This document shows, piece by piece, positions 1-6,630 of a stretch of DNA of 7,546 nt; within the stretch, counting starts at the first letter, position 1, and each line of letters opens with the position of its first letter. A model generated the notes under the pieces. It saw nothing but the letters and a program-made list of their open reading frames with translations. It ran no database searches and was not told the DNA's origin. Origin of the DNA: an uncultured Ruminococcus sp. (GTDB lineage: Bacteria > Bacillota > Clostridia > Oscillospirales > Ruminococcaceae); NCBI GenBank assembly GCA_937898375.1, contig CALEJX010000368.1:1-7546 (forward strand). The letters run 5' to 3'. The position numbers and the translations under genes were made by a program.

Positions 1-91
1 CAAAAATGTGTAACACATCATTGACAAACCAACATTTTTTATAAGTGAGGAGTGAGGAATGAAGGTATCGCTTGCGGCGATGATTATTTAT

Positions 92-115
92 TGTAGGGGC
101 GACCTGAGGTTGCCT
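92..115 (+). repeat. GTAGGGG-family intergenic hairpin, copy 1
   Basis: The core GTAGGGGCGA (93-102) recurs exactly at 4127-4136 and 4252-4261. Here 97-104 (GGGCGACC) pairs with 108-115 around a TGA loop, with two G-U wobbles, so this copy looks more decayed than the other two. No T tract follows, so it is unlikely to be a terminator. Confidence 0.7.
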
Positions 116-144
116 ATGCTCAGAGCTTATCGTAAATTCTGAAC

Positions 145-329
145 TGTAGGGGACGGCGCCCTCGACGTCCCATTTCGGGGAGCGACAATGTTTGGCTTTA
201 TCGCAATTTTGTGTAGACGTGCCGTGTTGTGAATAATCATGCAGTACAGCATTGTTCTTCTAGCACATTGTTGAAATGATAAACAACGAAACGTTGAGAA
301 GCGGGACGTCGAGGGCGCCGTCCCCTACA
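145..329. repeat. Element bounded by a perfect 27-base inverted repeat
   Basis: The 27 bases at 145-171 (beginning TGTAGGGGACGGCGCC) reappear as an exact reverse complement at 303-329. The match ends sharply on both sides. Each arm can also fold on itself (GGGACG at 150-155 with CGTCCC at 166-171). The 131 bases between them have no reading frame of note. The arms share their GTAGGGG start with the three GTAGGGGCGA hairpins elsewhere in the window. This is either two copies of a dispersed repeat in opposite orientation or a small non-autonomous (MITE-like) element. I see no clear target-site duplication next to 145 or 329. Confidence 0.75.
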
Positions 330-478
330 TGATTTGAGAAATGCACTGAATTGTGCGAACAACACATGATTGAGCAGGCAACCAAAACGAGTGAACACTT
401 TTCCAAAGAATTAACTTATTCCTCTATAAATGTACAAAAACATATGTTACTATAAACTTTATATGATTTTATTTAGTT

Positions 479-484
479 GGGAGA
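479..484 (+). promoter_or_regulatory. Ribosome binding site of the first exporter gene
   Basis: GGGAGA with nine bases to the ATG at 494. It supports that start; no in-frame start further upstream has a comparable site. Confidence 0.7.
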
Positions 485-493
485 ATAGAAAAA

Positions 494-2233
494 ATGCTGA
501 AGCTTTTTAGGTATCTGAAAAACTATAAAAAAGAAAGCATAATCGGCCCGCTGTTTAAGCTTATCGAAGCCTGCTTCGAGCTTGCAGTGCCGCTTGTTAT
601 GGCTAATATCATCGACGTGGGTATAAAAAATCAAGATAAACCTTATATCTATAAAATGGGCGGCGTGCTCGTCCTCCTCGCTTTCTGCGGACTGGCTTGC
701 TCACTTACAGCTCAGTATTTCGCCGCAAAAGCGTCCCTGGGCTTCGGAACTGCCCTTAGACGTGACCTCTTTAAGCATATCAATTCACTGTCCTATGCGG
801 AAATAGACAGCGTCGGAAGCCATACCCTCGTCACTCGTATGACAGCGGATATCAATACCGCACAGCAGGGCGTGAATATCCTCCTCCGCCTGTTCCTCCG
901 TTCGCCTTTTATCGTCCTCGGCTCTATCATAATGGCGTTCTCTATCTCAGTGAAGCTCACCCTCATCTTCCTGATAATCGCCCCTTGCCTTGCCTATGTC
1001 ATCTACCTTATAATGCACATCACTATCCCACAGTATAAGAATATACAGAAAAAGCTGGATAAAACTAACCTTATGACAAGCGAAACTCTCACAGGTGCTA
1101 GAGTTATCAGAGCATTCTCCCGTCAGAAAGACGAGGAAAAAGAGTTCGCCGATAATACCGAAGAGCTCAAACGCCAGCAGATAATTGCAGGCAGAATTTC
1201 CGCTCTCATGAACCCTGCTACCTATGTTATCGTAAACTTCGCTATCATCGCTATCATTTGGTTCGGCGGCAAAACAGTTTATACAGGCTTTATCTCACAG
1301 GGCGAAGTTATTGCCCTCATAAACTATATGAACCAAATACTCTTAGCACTTCTCGCGATGGCGATACTCGTTACAAATATCACCAAAATGCAGGCTTCCG
1401 CTATCAGAATAAACGACGTTTTCGCAATCGAACCAACCGTTTCCGATAAGGATAATAAACCTGTCACAACTGACGATAACGCCCCATGCGTTGAGTTTAG
1501 AAACTGCTTCTTCTCATACGCATCAGCCGAAGCCGACTCCCTCTCAGATATAAGCTTCAAAGCCATGAAAGGCGAAACTGTCGGCATAATCGGCGGTACA
1601 GGCTCAGGCAAGACCTCTCTTATCAACCTTATCCCAAGATTTTATGACGTCCGTCAGGGCGAAGTCCTCGTTGACGGCGTTGACGTAAAAGAGTACCCAT
1701 TCTCACAGCTCAGAGGCATGATAGGCATCGTCCCTCAGAAAGCCGTCCTCTTTAAGGGTACGATAAGACACAATATGCAGTGGCGTGATAAAAACGCCAC
1801 AGACGAGGATATCTGGAACGCTTTGGATATCGCTCAGGCAAAAGACTTTGTTGAGAAAAAGCCAGATAAGCTTGACGAAATGATCTTGCAGGAGGGCAAA
1901 AACCTCTCAGGCGGTCAGCGTCAAAGACTGACCATAGCAAGAGCATTGGTGGGCAGTCCTGAGATACTCATTCTTGACGACTCAGCTTCCGCCCTCGACC
2001 TTGCCACAGACGCAAGGCTCAGAAAAGCTATCCACGAAAAAACAAGCGGCATGACAGTTTTCATAGTTTCACAGAGAATTTCATCAATAAAAAGCGCCGA
2101 TAAAATAATCGTCCTCGACGAGGGCAAAATAGCAGGAATCGGCACTCATTCAGAGCTTTATAACGGCTGCGAGGTATATAAAGAAATATGCCTTTCACAG
2201 CTTTCAGAAAAGGAGGCGCAGGCAAATGGCTAA
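494..2233 (+). CDS. Heterodimeric ABC exporter subunit with degenerate ATP site (BmrC/TM287-like)
   Basis: Half-size ABC exporter, 579 residues: an N-terminal membrane domain with about six helices (near 18-40, 55-77, 135-152, 155-175, 242-262, 275-295) and a C-terminal nucleotide-binding domain. Visible motifs are Walker A GGTGSGKTS (367-375), Q-loop Q415, signature LSGGQ (471-475) and Walker B ILILD (491-495). Two key residues deviate: the catalytic glutamate is Asp496 (ILILDDSASALD), and the H-loop histidine is Gln527 (IVSQR). These are the changes known from the degenerate half of heterodimeric exporters such as TM287/288 and BmrC/BmrD, so this protein should contribute the poorly hydrolysing site. 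It overlaps the next gene by 8 bases, which fits co-translation and dimer assembly in the membrane. The substrate cannot be read from sequence; multidrug or lipid efflux is the family expectation. Confidence 0.95.
   Translation: MLKLFRYLKNYKKESIIGPLFKLIEACFELAVPLVMANIIDVGIKNQDKPYIYKMGGVLVLLAFCGLACSLTAQYFAAKASLGFGTALRRDLFKHINSLSYAEIDSVGSHTLVTRMTADINTAQQGVNILLRLFLRSPFIVLGSIIMAFSISVKLTLIFLIIAPCLAYVIYLIMHITIPQYKNIQKKLDKTNLMTSETLTGARVIRAFSRQKDEEKEFADNTEELKRQQIIAGRISALMNPATYVIVNFAIIAIIWFGGKTVYTGFISQGEVIALINYMNQILLALLAMAILVTNITKMQASAIRINDVFAIEPTVSDKDNKPVTTDDNAPCVEFRNCFFSYASAEADSLSDISFKAMKGETVGIIGGTGSGKTSLINLIPRFYDVRQGEVLVDGVDVKEYPFSQLRGMIGIVPQKAVLFKGTIRHNMQWRDKNATDEDIWNALDIAQAKDFVEKKPDKLDEMILQEGKNLSGGQRQRLTIARALVGSPEILILDDSASALDLATDARLRKAIHEKTSGMTVFIVSQRISSIKSADKIIVLDEGKIAGIGTHSELYNGCEVYKEICLSQLSEKEAQANG
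2211..2216 (+). promoter_or_regulatory. Ribosome binding site inside the first exporter gene
   Basis: AGGAGG, nine bases before the ATG at 2226 and wholly within the upstream coding region. It fixes the start of the second subunit and points to translational coupling across the 8-base overlap. Confidence 0.85.
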
Positions 2234-3992
2234 GCAAAGTACAAAAAATAAGCTTGATACCTCCGCTCTCAGACCGCTTCTAAGATACGCAAAACCGCAT
2301 ATGTGGCTGTTCGTGCTGTCAATGGTCTTTGCAGTCATAACAGTTGCCACCACGCTCTATGCGCCTATTCTAGTGGGTAACGCCGTTGACCTTATCGTAG
2401 AAATGGGCTTTGTTGATTTTGACGGCATAGTAAATATCATCATAAAGCTCGGCGTAACAGTCGCCGTAACAGGCATTGCACAGTGGCTCATGTCACTTTG
2501 TACCAACAAAATAACCTATTGCGTGGTAAGAGATATCCGAAACGATGCTTTCGCAAAGCTTCAAAAGCTTCCCCTTTCCTATATCGACTCCCACCCACAC
2601 GGCGATATAATCAGCCGTATAATCTCCGACTTGGAGCAGGTGTCCGACGGACTTCTCATGGGCTTTTCACAGCTTTTCACAGGTGTGTGTACAATTTTCG
2701 GTACACTTGGCTTCATGCTCTCTATCAACGTGAAAATAACCCTTATCGTTGTTATCCTCACACCACTCTCCCTCTTTGTTGCAAGATTTATCGCCAAGAA
2801 CACATTCAAGCTTTTCCACCAGCAATCTGTAGCAAGAGGCGATATGACCAGCCTTGTTGAGGAAATGACAGGCAATCAGAAAGTAGTAACAGCATTCGGC
2901 TATCAGGAAGAAGCCGAGGAGCAGTTTGAAGAAGTAAACCTCAAGCTCCAGAAAGTTGGACTTAACGCCACATTCTTCTCCTCACTCACCAACCCATGTA
3001 CACGTTTTGTAAACAACCTCGTTTACATGGCAGTTGGTATCGTAGGCGCACTCTCCGTAATAAAAGGTGTGGGCTTCACAGTTGGTAACCTTAGCTGTTT
3101 CCTCACCTATGCAAATCAGTATACAAAGCCGTTCAATGAGATATCAGGCGTTATCACCGAGCTTCAAAGCGCATTCGCTTCCGCAAAGCGTGTCTTTGAG
3201 GTCATTGACGAAACAGAGGAAATACCTGACAGCTCTAACGCTACAGTTCTTACCTCCGTTGACGGCACAGTTGACGTTGACAACGTTTCGTTCAGCTATG
3301 TGCCTGACGTGAAGCTTATCGAGAACTTTAACCTCCATGTAAAGAGCGGTCAGCGTACAGCTATCGTAGGACCAACAGGCTGCGGCAAGACCACCATGAT
3401 AAACCTCCTCATGAGATTTTACGATACCGACAGCGGCGAGATACGCATAAGCGGCGAGCCTATAAAGGATTGCACCCGTGACTCCATGAGAAGTATGTAC
3501 GGCATGGTATTGCAGGAAACATGGCTGAAAACAGGCACCATTAGAGAAAACCTCTGCTATGGTAAGCCTGACGCCACCGAGGAAGAAATGATAGCCGCCG
3601 CCAAGTCAGCCCATTGCCATAGCTTTATAAAGCGTCTGCCAAAGGGTTATGATACCGTTATCTCAGACGGCTACAGCACAATTTCCGCAGGACAGAAACA
3701 GCTTCTCTGTATCGCCCGAGTAATGCTCTCCCTGCCGCCAATGCTCATTTTGGATGAAGCAACATCGTCCATAGATACCCGTACCGAGATATTGGTACAG
3801 CGTGCATTTGAAAAGATGATGCAGGGCAGAACGAGCTTTATAATCGCCCATAGACTTTCCACTATCAAGAACGCCGATACTATCATAGTAATGGATTCAG
3901 GCCACATAGTAGAGCAGGGAAGCCATGACGAGCTTATGGCAAAGAACGGCTTCTATGCCGACCTCTATAACTCCCAGTTCGCCGTGACATGA
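2226..3992 (+). CDS. Heterodimeric ABC exporter subunit with catalytic Walker B (BmrD/TM288-like)
   Basis: Half-size ABC exporter, 588 residues, partner of the preceding gene. The membrane domain occupies about residues 25-320 (first helices near 27-50 and 68-92), followed by the nucleotide-binding domain. Walker A is GPTGCGKTT (382-390), Walker B MLILD (506-510) with intact catalytic Glu511, and H-loop His542 (IIAHR). The signature motif is ISAGQ (486-490) rather than LSGGQ. In the head-to-tail dimer this weakened signature faces the first subunit's Walker motifs, which carry Asp496 and Gln527, so both faults fall in the same site. The second site pairs this protein's intact Walker B and H-loop with the first subunit's canonical LSGGQ. 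This is the known asymmetric exporter architecture. A hairpin-rich region follows the TGA stop at 3990-3992. Confidence 0.95.
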   Translation: MAKQSTKNKLDTSALRPLLRYAKPHMWLFVLSMVFAVITVATTLYAPILVGNAVDLIVEMGFVDFDGIVNIIIKLGVTVAVTGIAQWLMSLCTNKITYCVVRDIRNDAFAKLQKLPLSYIDSHPHGDIISRIISDLEQVSDGLLMGFSQLFTGVCTIFGTLGFMLSINVKITLIVVILTPLSLFVARFIAKNTFKLFHQQSVARGDMTSLVEEMTGNQKVVTAFGYQEEAEEQFEEVNLKLQKVGLNATFFSSLTNPCTRFVNNLVYMAVGIVGALSVIKGVGFTVGNLSCFLTYANQYTKPFNEISGVITELQSAFASAKRVFEVIDETEEIPDSSNATVLTSVDGTVDVDNVSFSYVPDVKLIENFNLHVKSGQRTAIVGPTGCGKTTMINLLMRFYDTDSGEIRISGEPIKDCTRDSMRSMYGMVLQETWLKTGTIRENLCYGKPDATEEEMIAAAKSAHCHSFIKRLPKGYDTVISDGYSTISAGQKQLLCIARVMLSLPPMLILDEATSSIDTRTEILVQRAFEKMMQGRTSFIIAHRLSTIKNADTIIVMDSGHIVEQGSHDELMAKNGFYADLYNSQFAVT

Positions 3993-4025
3993 CCTAGGTG
4001 TTCGGTTACGCACAATCATTGTGGG

Positions 4026-4064
4026 GGAGCGTCGCAATTTCTGCAAGCAGAAATGCGACGTTCC
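4026..4064 (+). repeat. Long hairpin downstream of the exporter operon
   Basis: 4026-4044 pairs with 4047-4064 over about 18 positions, with one bulged A (4037) and one G-U pair; the tip AA is too tight, so the closing pair is probably open. It begins 33 bases after the exporter stop codon. No T tract follows, so it is not a standard Rho-independent terminator. It could protect the 3' end of the exporter mRNA or be a dispersed palindromic repeat. Confidence 0.65.
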
Positions 4065-4115
4065 GTTCTTCGGACATCACAACTTGTAAATCATCATTAC
4101 AACTCTTGATATCCG

Positions 4116-4189
4116 CACAACGCATGGTAGGGGCGAACAGCGTTCGCCCGGTCACTCGCCGTGACGGGCATCTCACGCCATGCTTTGTG
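4116..4189 (+). repeat. Cloverleaf-like repeat element with GTAGGGG hairpin, copy 2
   Basis: The outer arms 4116-4127 and 4178-4189 pair at 11 of 12 positions (mismatch 4121/4184). Inside are a perfect 8-bp stem (4131-4138 with 4142-4149, loop AGC) and a 5-bp stem (GTCAC 4151-4155 with GTGAC 4161-4165). An alternative pairing of CGTGA (4160-4164) with TCACG (4173-4177) competes with the second stem. The GTAGGGGCGA core is at 4127-4136. This has the form of a small mobile or palindromic intergenic element; no coding function is seen. Confidence 0.65.
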
Positions 4190-4255
4190 ATATGATGTAC
4201 ATTCGCACCGCTGTAAATGTATCGCATATCCCCATAATCACACAACTTACTGTAG

Positions 4256-4282
4256 GGGCGACCTCTGGTCGCCCGTTTTTTT
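4256..4282 (+). terminator. Terminator-like GTAGGGG hairpin with T tract, copy 3
   Basis: GGGCGACC (4256-4263) pairs perfectly with GGTCGCCC (4267-4274) around a three-base TCT loop. One G and then seven Ts (4276-4282) follow, a good Rho-independent terminator form on the + strand. The repeat unit itself begins at 4251 (TGTAGGGGCGA). It lies 264 bases past the exporter stop codon and before the next promoter, so it may end exporter transcription. Being a repeat copy, it may serve this role by chance. The reverse strand has no T tract. Confidence 0.6.
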
Positions 4283-4453
4283 GTACCTCACCCACTTTTT
4301 CACTTCGCCCATTTTTTCTCGCCCCTTTTTGTATGCTGTCCGTTTTTGGATGTAATACCCGATTTGTTATCCTGCGATTTTTGTATTTCCCCACTTTTCA
4401 CCTTAACACCTGCCCTCTGTTACACCGCCCGCTTATTTTTATCATAAAATTTA

Positions 4454-4483
4454 TTGACTTTTATCTTAAAATTGTTGTATAAT
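4454..4483 (+). promoter_or_regulatory. Sigma-A promoter of the DUF5685 operon
   Basis: -35 TTGACT (4454-4459), an 18-base spacer, and a perfect -10 TATAAT (4478-4483). Transcription would start near 4490, leaving a leader of about 60 bases before the ATG at 4553. A second TATAAT at 4519-4524 has no matching -35. No operator dyad is obvious. Confidence 0.85.
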
Positions 4484-4541
4484 ACTATATATTTCACGGG
4501 ATATACACAATCGTGTTTTATAATAAATACTATCAAAAATC

Positions 4542-4547
4542 AAGGAG
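4542..4547 (+). promoter_or_regulatory. Ribosome binding site fixing the DUF5685 start
   Basis: AAGGAG with five bases to the ATG at 4553. It decides against an in-frame TTG at 4454, which is the first base of the -35 hexamer and so is not transcribed from this promoter. Confidence 0.85.
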
Positions 4548-4552
4548 TGCCT

Positions 4553-5452
4553 ATGTTCGGATATGTCCGCCCTTTCAAACCCTATATGCGAATGTTTGAA
4601 TATGATATCTATAAAGCTGTCTACTGCGGACTCTGTAAGGATATGGGCAGACGCTACGGCTTTGTGACACGCTTTACACTTAGCTACGATTTCGCATTTC
4701 TCTCCCTTATGGATCTCTCCGTGAGGGGAGTGAAGCTTGACGCAGAAAAACAGCGCTGTATCGCACACCCTTTTAAAAAGACCATGTGCGCAAAGTGTAT
4801 CTGCGACCTTAAATATACGTCCTCAGCCGCCGTGATACTCACATATCATAAGCTCCGTGACGATATATCCGATAAAGGGCTGAAAGGCAAGCTTGCCGCC
4901 TTTGCGCTTCTGCCTTTTTTCAAAAAGCCCTATAAAAAAGCGGCGCAACTCTATCCACACCTTGCCCCTGCCGTCGAAAATGCAATGGCACTGCAAAATA
5001 AAATAGAGCGTGAAAAAACAGCAGGCATAGACCTTGCCTGCGAGCCTACCGCACTTATGATGCAAGCCGTCTCAGGCGGCCTTTGCACCAAGCAGAACCA
5101 ACGCCGACCGCTCCTTGAACGCTTCGGCTATCTTCTCGGCAGATTTATCTATATCTGCGACGCATTGGACGACCTCCCCGACGATTTTGAGAGCGGAAGC
5201 TATAATCCGCTCCTCACAAAATTTCCGCCCGCAAACGGCGTAACTGCAGACTATCTAAAACAAGTCCACGCCTTTTGTGACGATAGCATAAATTTTACCT
5301 TGGGCGAAATGGCAGATATCTATGTGAAGCTCGACCTTAAAAGATATCGTGATATACTCGATAATATAGTGTATCTTGGACTTAAAAATGTCTATACTCA
5401 AATAAGAAGCGGAAAATTCCGCAATAACAGGAAAGGAAATAACGATCAATGA
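4553..5452 (+). CDS. DUF5685 family protein, unknown function
   Basis: 299 residues, no signal peptide and no clear membrane helix, so probably cytosolic. The opening MFGYVRPFKPYMR and the later YCGLCK are what I recognise as hallmarks of DUF5685, an uncharacterised family of Clostridia often placed beside a J-domain gene. Two acidic motifs stand out: LRDDISD (101-107) and DALDDLPDDF (203-212), each containing a DDxxD, followed by GSYNPL (215-220). This recalls the paired metal-binding aspartate motifs of class I isoprenoid synthases, but it is my inference. A cysteine/histidine set (C25, C28, C69, H72, C79, C82, C84) might bind metal. The stop codon overlaps the next gene's start (ATGA at 5449-5452), so the two products are probably made together. 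Function cannot be assigned. Confidence 0.82.
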   Translation: MFGYVRPFKPYMRMFEYDIYKAVYCGLCKDMGRRYGFVTRFTLSYDFAFLSLMDLSVRGVKLDAEKQRCIAHPFKKTMCAKCICDLKYTSSAAVILTYHKLRDDISDKGLKGKLAAFALLPFFKKPYKKAAQLYPHLAPAVENAMALQNKIEREKTAGIDLACEPTALMMQAVSGGLCTKQNQRRPLLERFGYLLGRFIYICDALDDLPDDFESGSYNPLLTKFPPANGVTADYLKQVHAFCDDSINFTLGEMADIYVKLDLKRYRDILDNIVYLGLKNVYTQIRSGKFRNNRKGNNDQ

Positions 5453-6069
5453 TCTCAAAAGACCCTTACAAAATTTTAGGCGTATCCCCAACAGCTTCAG
5501 ACGCTGAAATAAAATCAGCCTATAAGGAGCTTGTGAAAAAATATCACCCCGACCAGTATCAGGATAACCCCCTCGCCGACGTTGCCGAGGAGAAAATGAC
5601 CGAAATAAACGCCGCCTACGATCAGATAATGACTTCAAGACGTGGGGGCGGAAGCTCCTATAATTCCGCAGGAAGCGGCTATGCCTCATCACAGGGCTTC
5701 GACTCAGGCTATCTCAGAAGCCTTATCCAAAGCGGAAGTTACACTCAGGCAGACCAAATACTCGACAGCGTGTCCTCTTCCGACAGAAACGCCGAGTGGT
5801 ATTTCCTTAAAGGCACTATCTGCCACCGCAGAGGCTGGCTCAACGAAGCCTACAACAACTTCACAAGAGCCGTCCAGCTCGAACCGAATAACATGGAGTA
5901 CCAAAGCGTGCTTGCCCAAATGAACAGGCAGAGAAGCGGCTATATGAGCGGCGACCCCACACAAGGCTACAGAGCAGGCGGCATGAGCGGACCTGATTGC
6001 TGTACCTCCCTTTGCTGTGCAGACTGCTGCTGCGAAGCCATGGGCGGCGACCTTATCCCATGCTGCTAA
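5449..6069 (+). CDS. J-domain (DnaJ-like) protein with TPR and cysteine-rich tail
   Basis: 206 residues. Residues 4-62 form a J domain (DPYKILGVS, then HPD at 33-35), the part that stimulates the ATPase of a DnaK-type Hsp70. A Gly/Ser/Tyr-rich linker (66-87) leads to helical repeats at about 88-148; 115-148 reads as a good tetratricopeptide repeat (AEWYFLKG...AYNNFTRAVQLEPNN). The last 23 residues (184-206) hold nine cysteines (184, 185, 189, 190, 193, 194, 195, 205, 206) around an MGGDLIP segment. There is no DnaJ zinc-finger domain, so this is a class III J protein and not DnaJ itself. The start overlaps the DUF5685 stop by four bases, with AGGAAAGGA upstream (5429-5437). It probably directs Hsp70 to one client, perhaps a neighbour's product. 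The tail's role is unknown; metal binding or disulfide formation are possible. Confidence 0.92.
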   Translation: MISKDPYKILGVSPTASDAEIKSAYKELVKKYHPDQYQDNPLADVAEEKMTEINAAYDQIMTSRRGGGSSYNSAGSGYASSQGFDSGYLRSLIQSGSYTQADQILDSVSSSDRNAEWYFLKGTICHRRGWLNEAYNNFTRAVQLEPNNMEYQSVLAQMNRQRSGYMSGDPTQGYRAGGMSGPDCCTSLCCADCCCEAMGGDLIPCC

Positions 6070-6075
6070 AGACCA

Positions 6076-6618
6076 ATGAGAGATAAAATAGCTTTCCGAG
6101 TGGCACTTGGCGGCATATGTTCCGCCGTCTGCCTGCTTATGATGTTTTCGAGCGGCTTCCTGCCCATGCTCGATTATACTATCCCCACGTTCGCAGGTTT
6201 TATGATGGTGGTGATGATAGTGGAGGTCAACAAAAACTGGGCGATAGCCACCTATTGCGCAGTGAGCCTGCTAAGCATTTTCGTGACCCCCAATTACGAA
6301 GCCACCCTGCTTTTCATACTGTTCATGGGGTATTATCCAATACTTAAATATTATCTTGACCAAAAGAAAAACCGCCTGCTTGTGTGGATAATAAAGCTTG
6401 CTGTGTTCAACGTAGCCATAATCATCTTCTTCCTTGCATTTCAGTATATTTTCACCTCAGTTGATATGCTCGAGGGCATGGAGATGTTCGGCAAATATGC
6501 CGTGCTTGTCCTGTGGGCGGCGGCAAACCTGTTTTTCTTTATCTATGACTATGCTCTCACACAGCTGACGGATATGTATATAAATTGGTTTCGTAAAAAA
6601 ATACTCAGAAGAAAATGA
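6076..6618 (+). CDS. Small polytopic membrane protein, ECF S-component-like
   Basis: 180 residues, mostly hydrophobic, with five to six predicted helices (near 8-28, 33-50, 55-72, 75-92, 102-125, 140-160) and a basic C-terminus (WFRKKILRRK) that should face the cytoplasm. The start RVALGGICSAVCLLMM and the LDYTIPTFAG and GYYPILKYYLDQ segments resemble small S-component-like membrane proteins of Clostridia. I recognise this style only loosely and cannot name a substrate. No ECF ATPase or T-component gene is in the window. Only six bases separate it from the J-protein stop, and no good ribosome binding site is seen, so translation probably depends on coupling with the upstream gene. Confidence 0.75.
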   Translation: MRDKIAFRVALGGICSAVCLLMMFSSGFLPMLDYTIPTFAGFMMVVMIVEVNKNWAIATYCAVSLLSIFVTPNYEATLLFILFMGYYPILKYYLDQKKNRLLVWIIKLAVFNVAIIIFFLAFQYIFTSVDMLEGMEMFGKYAVLVLWAAANLFFFIYDYALTQLTDMYINWFRKKILRRK

Positions 6619-6630
6619 CGGTGACGTTTT

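Larger units (their letters stand above)
1..478. other. Repeat-bearing intergenic region upstream of the ABC exporter
   Basis: No credible gene lies here. It starts with a weak A/T-rich dyad (2-9 pairs with 32-39) ending in six Ts at 35-40, which could be the terminator of a gene lying before the window. A small hairpin follows at 67-81 (ATCGC/GCGAT), then a GTAGGGG hairpin (92-115) and a 27-base inverted repeat pair (145-171, 303-329). A 5-bp stem (CAACG/CGTTG) sits at 284-296. The stretch 330-478 is A/T-rich and must carry the exporter promoter, but no convincing -35/-10 pair stands out. Candidates for the -10 are TATAAA at 425-430 (poor -35 TTCCAA at 401-406) and TATGAT at 462-467, which has no good -35. 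Confidence 0.7.
3993..4453. other. Non-coding region between the two operons: hairpins and a pyrimidine-rich tract
   Basis: No credible gene. In order it holds a 5-bp hairpin (4011-4023), a long hairpin (4026-4064), a cloverleaf-like repeat (4116-4189), a terminator-like hairpin with seven Ts (4256-4282), and then about 165 bases (4276-4440) that are rich in T and C on the + strand. That last tract repeats a loose pattern of C-rich triplets followed by runs of four to six Ts (for example CCCATTTTTT and CCCCTTTTT). The weak open frames on both strands run through repeats and have no ribosome binding sites, so I treat them as spurious. Confidence 0.75.

Noticed and set aside
59..142. 27-codon open frame starting MKVSLAAMIIY, with GGAG six bases upstream
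   Set aside because: It runs through the GTAGGGG hairpin repeat and a small palindrome, so its residues are dictated by repeat sequence. It has no convincing promoter.
1..478. CRISPR array or riboswitch in the repeat-rich upstream region
   Set aside because: The repeats are inverted or singly placed, without regular spacers, and I recognise no riboswitch core before the exporter start.
3998..4482. Several open frames of 65-100 codons on both strands between the two operons
   Set aside because: They cross hairpins, repeats and the pyrimidine-rich tract, lack ribosome binding sites, and one overlaps the operon promoter.
4519..4524. Second TATAAT in the leader of the DUF5685 operon
   Set aside because: No -35-like hexamer lies 16-18 bases upstream (ACGGGA at the expected place), and there is no TG extension.
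4454..4552. In-frame TTG start that would add 33 residues to the DUF5685 protein
   Set aside because: The TTG is the beginning of the -35 hexamer TTGACT, the added residues do not look like the family, and AAGGAG at 4542-4547 supports the ATG at 4553.
5255..5692. 145-codon open frame on the minus strand
   Set aside because: It is antisense to the DUF5685 and J-domain genes, whose frames carry clear family motifs.
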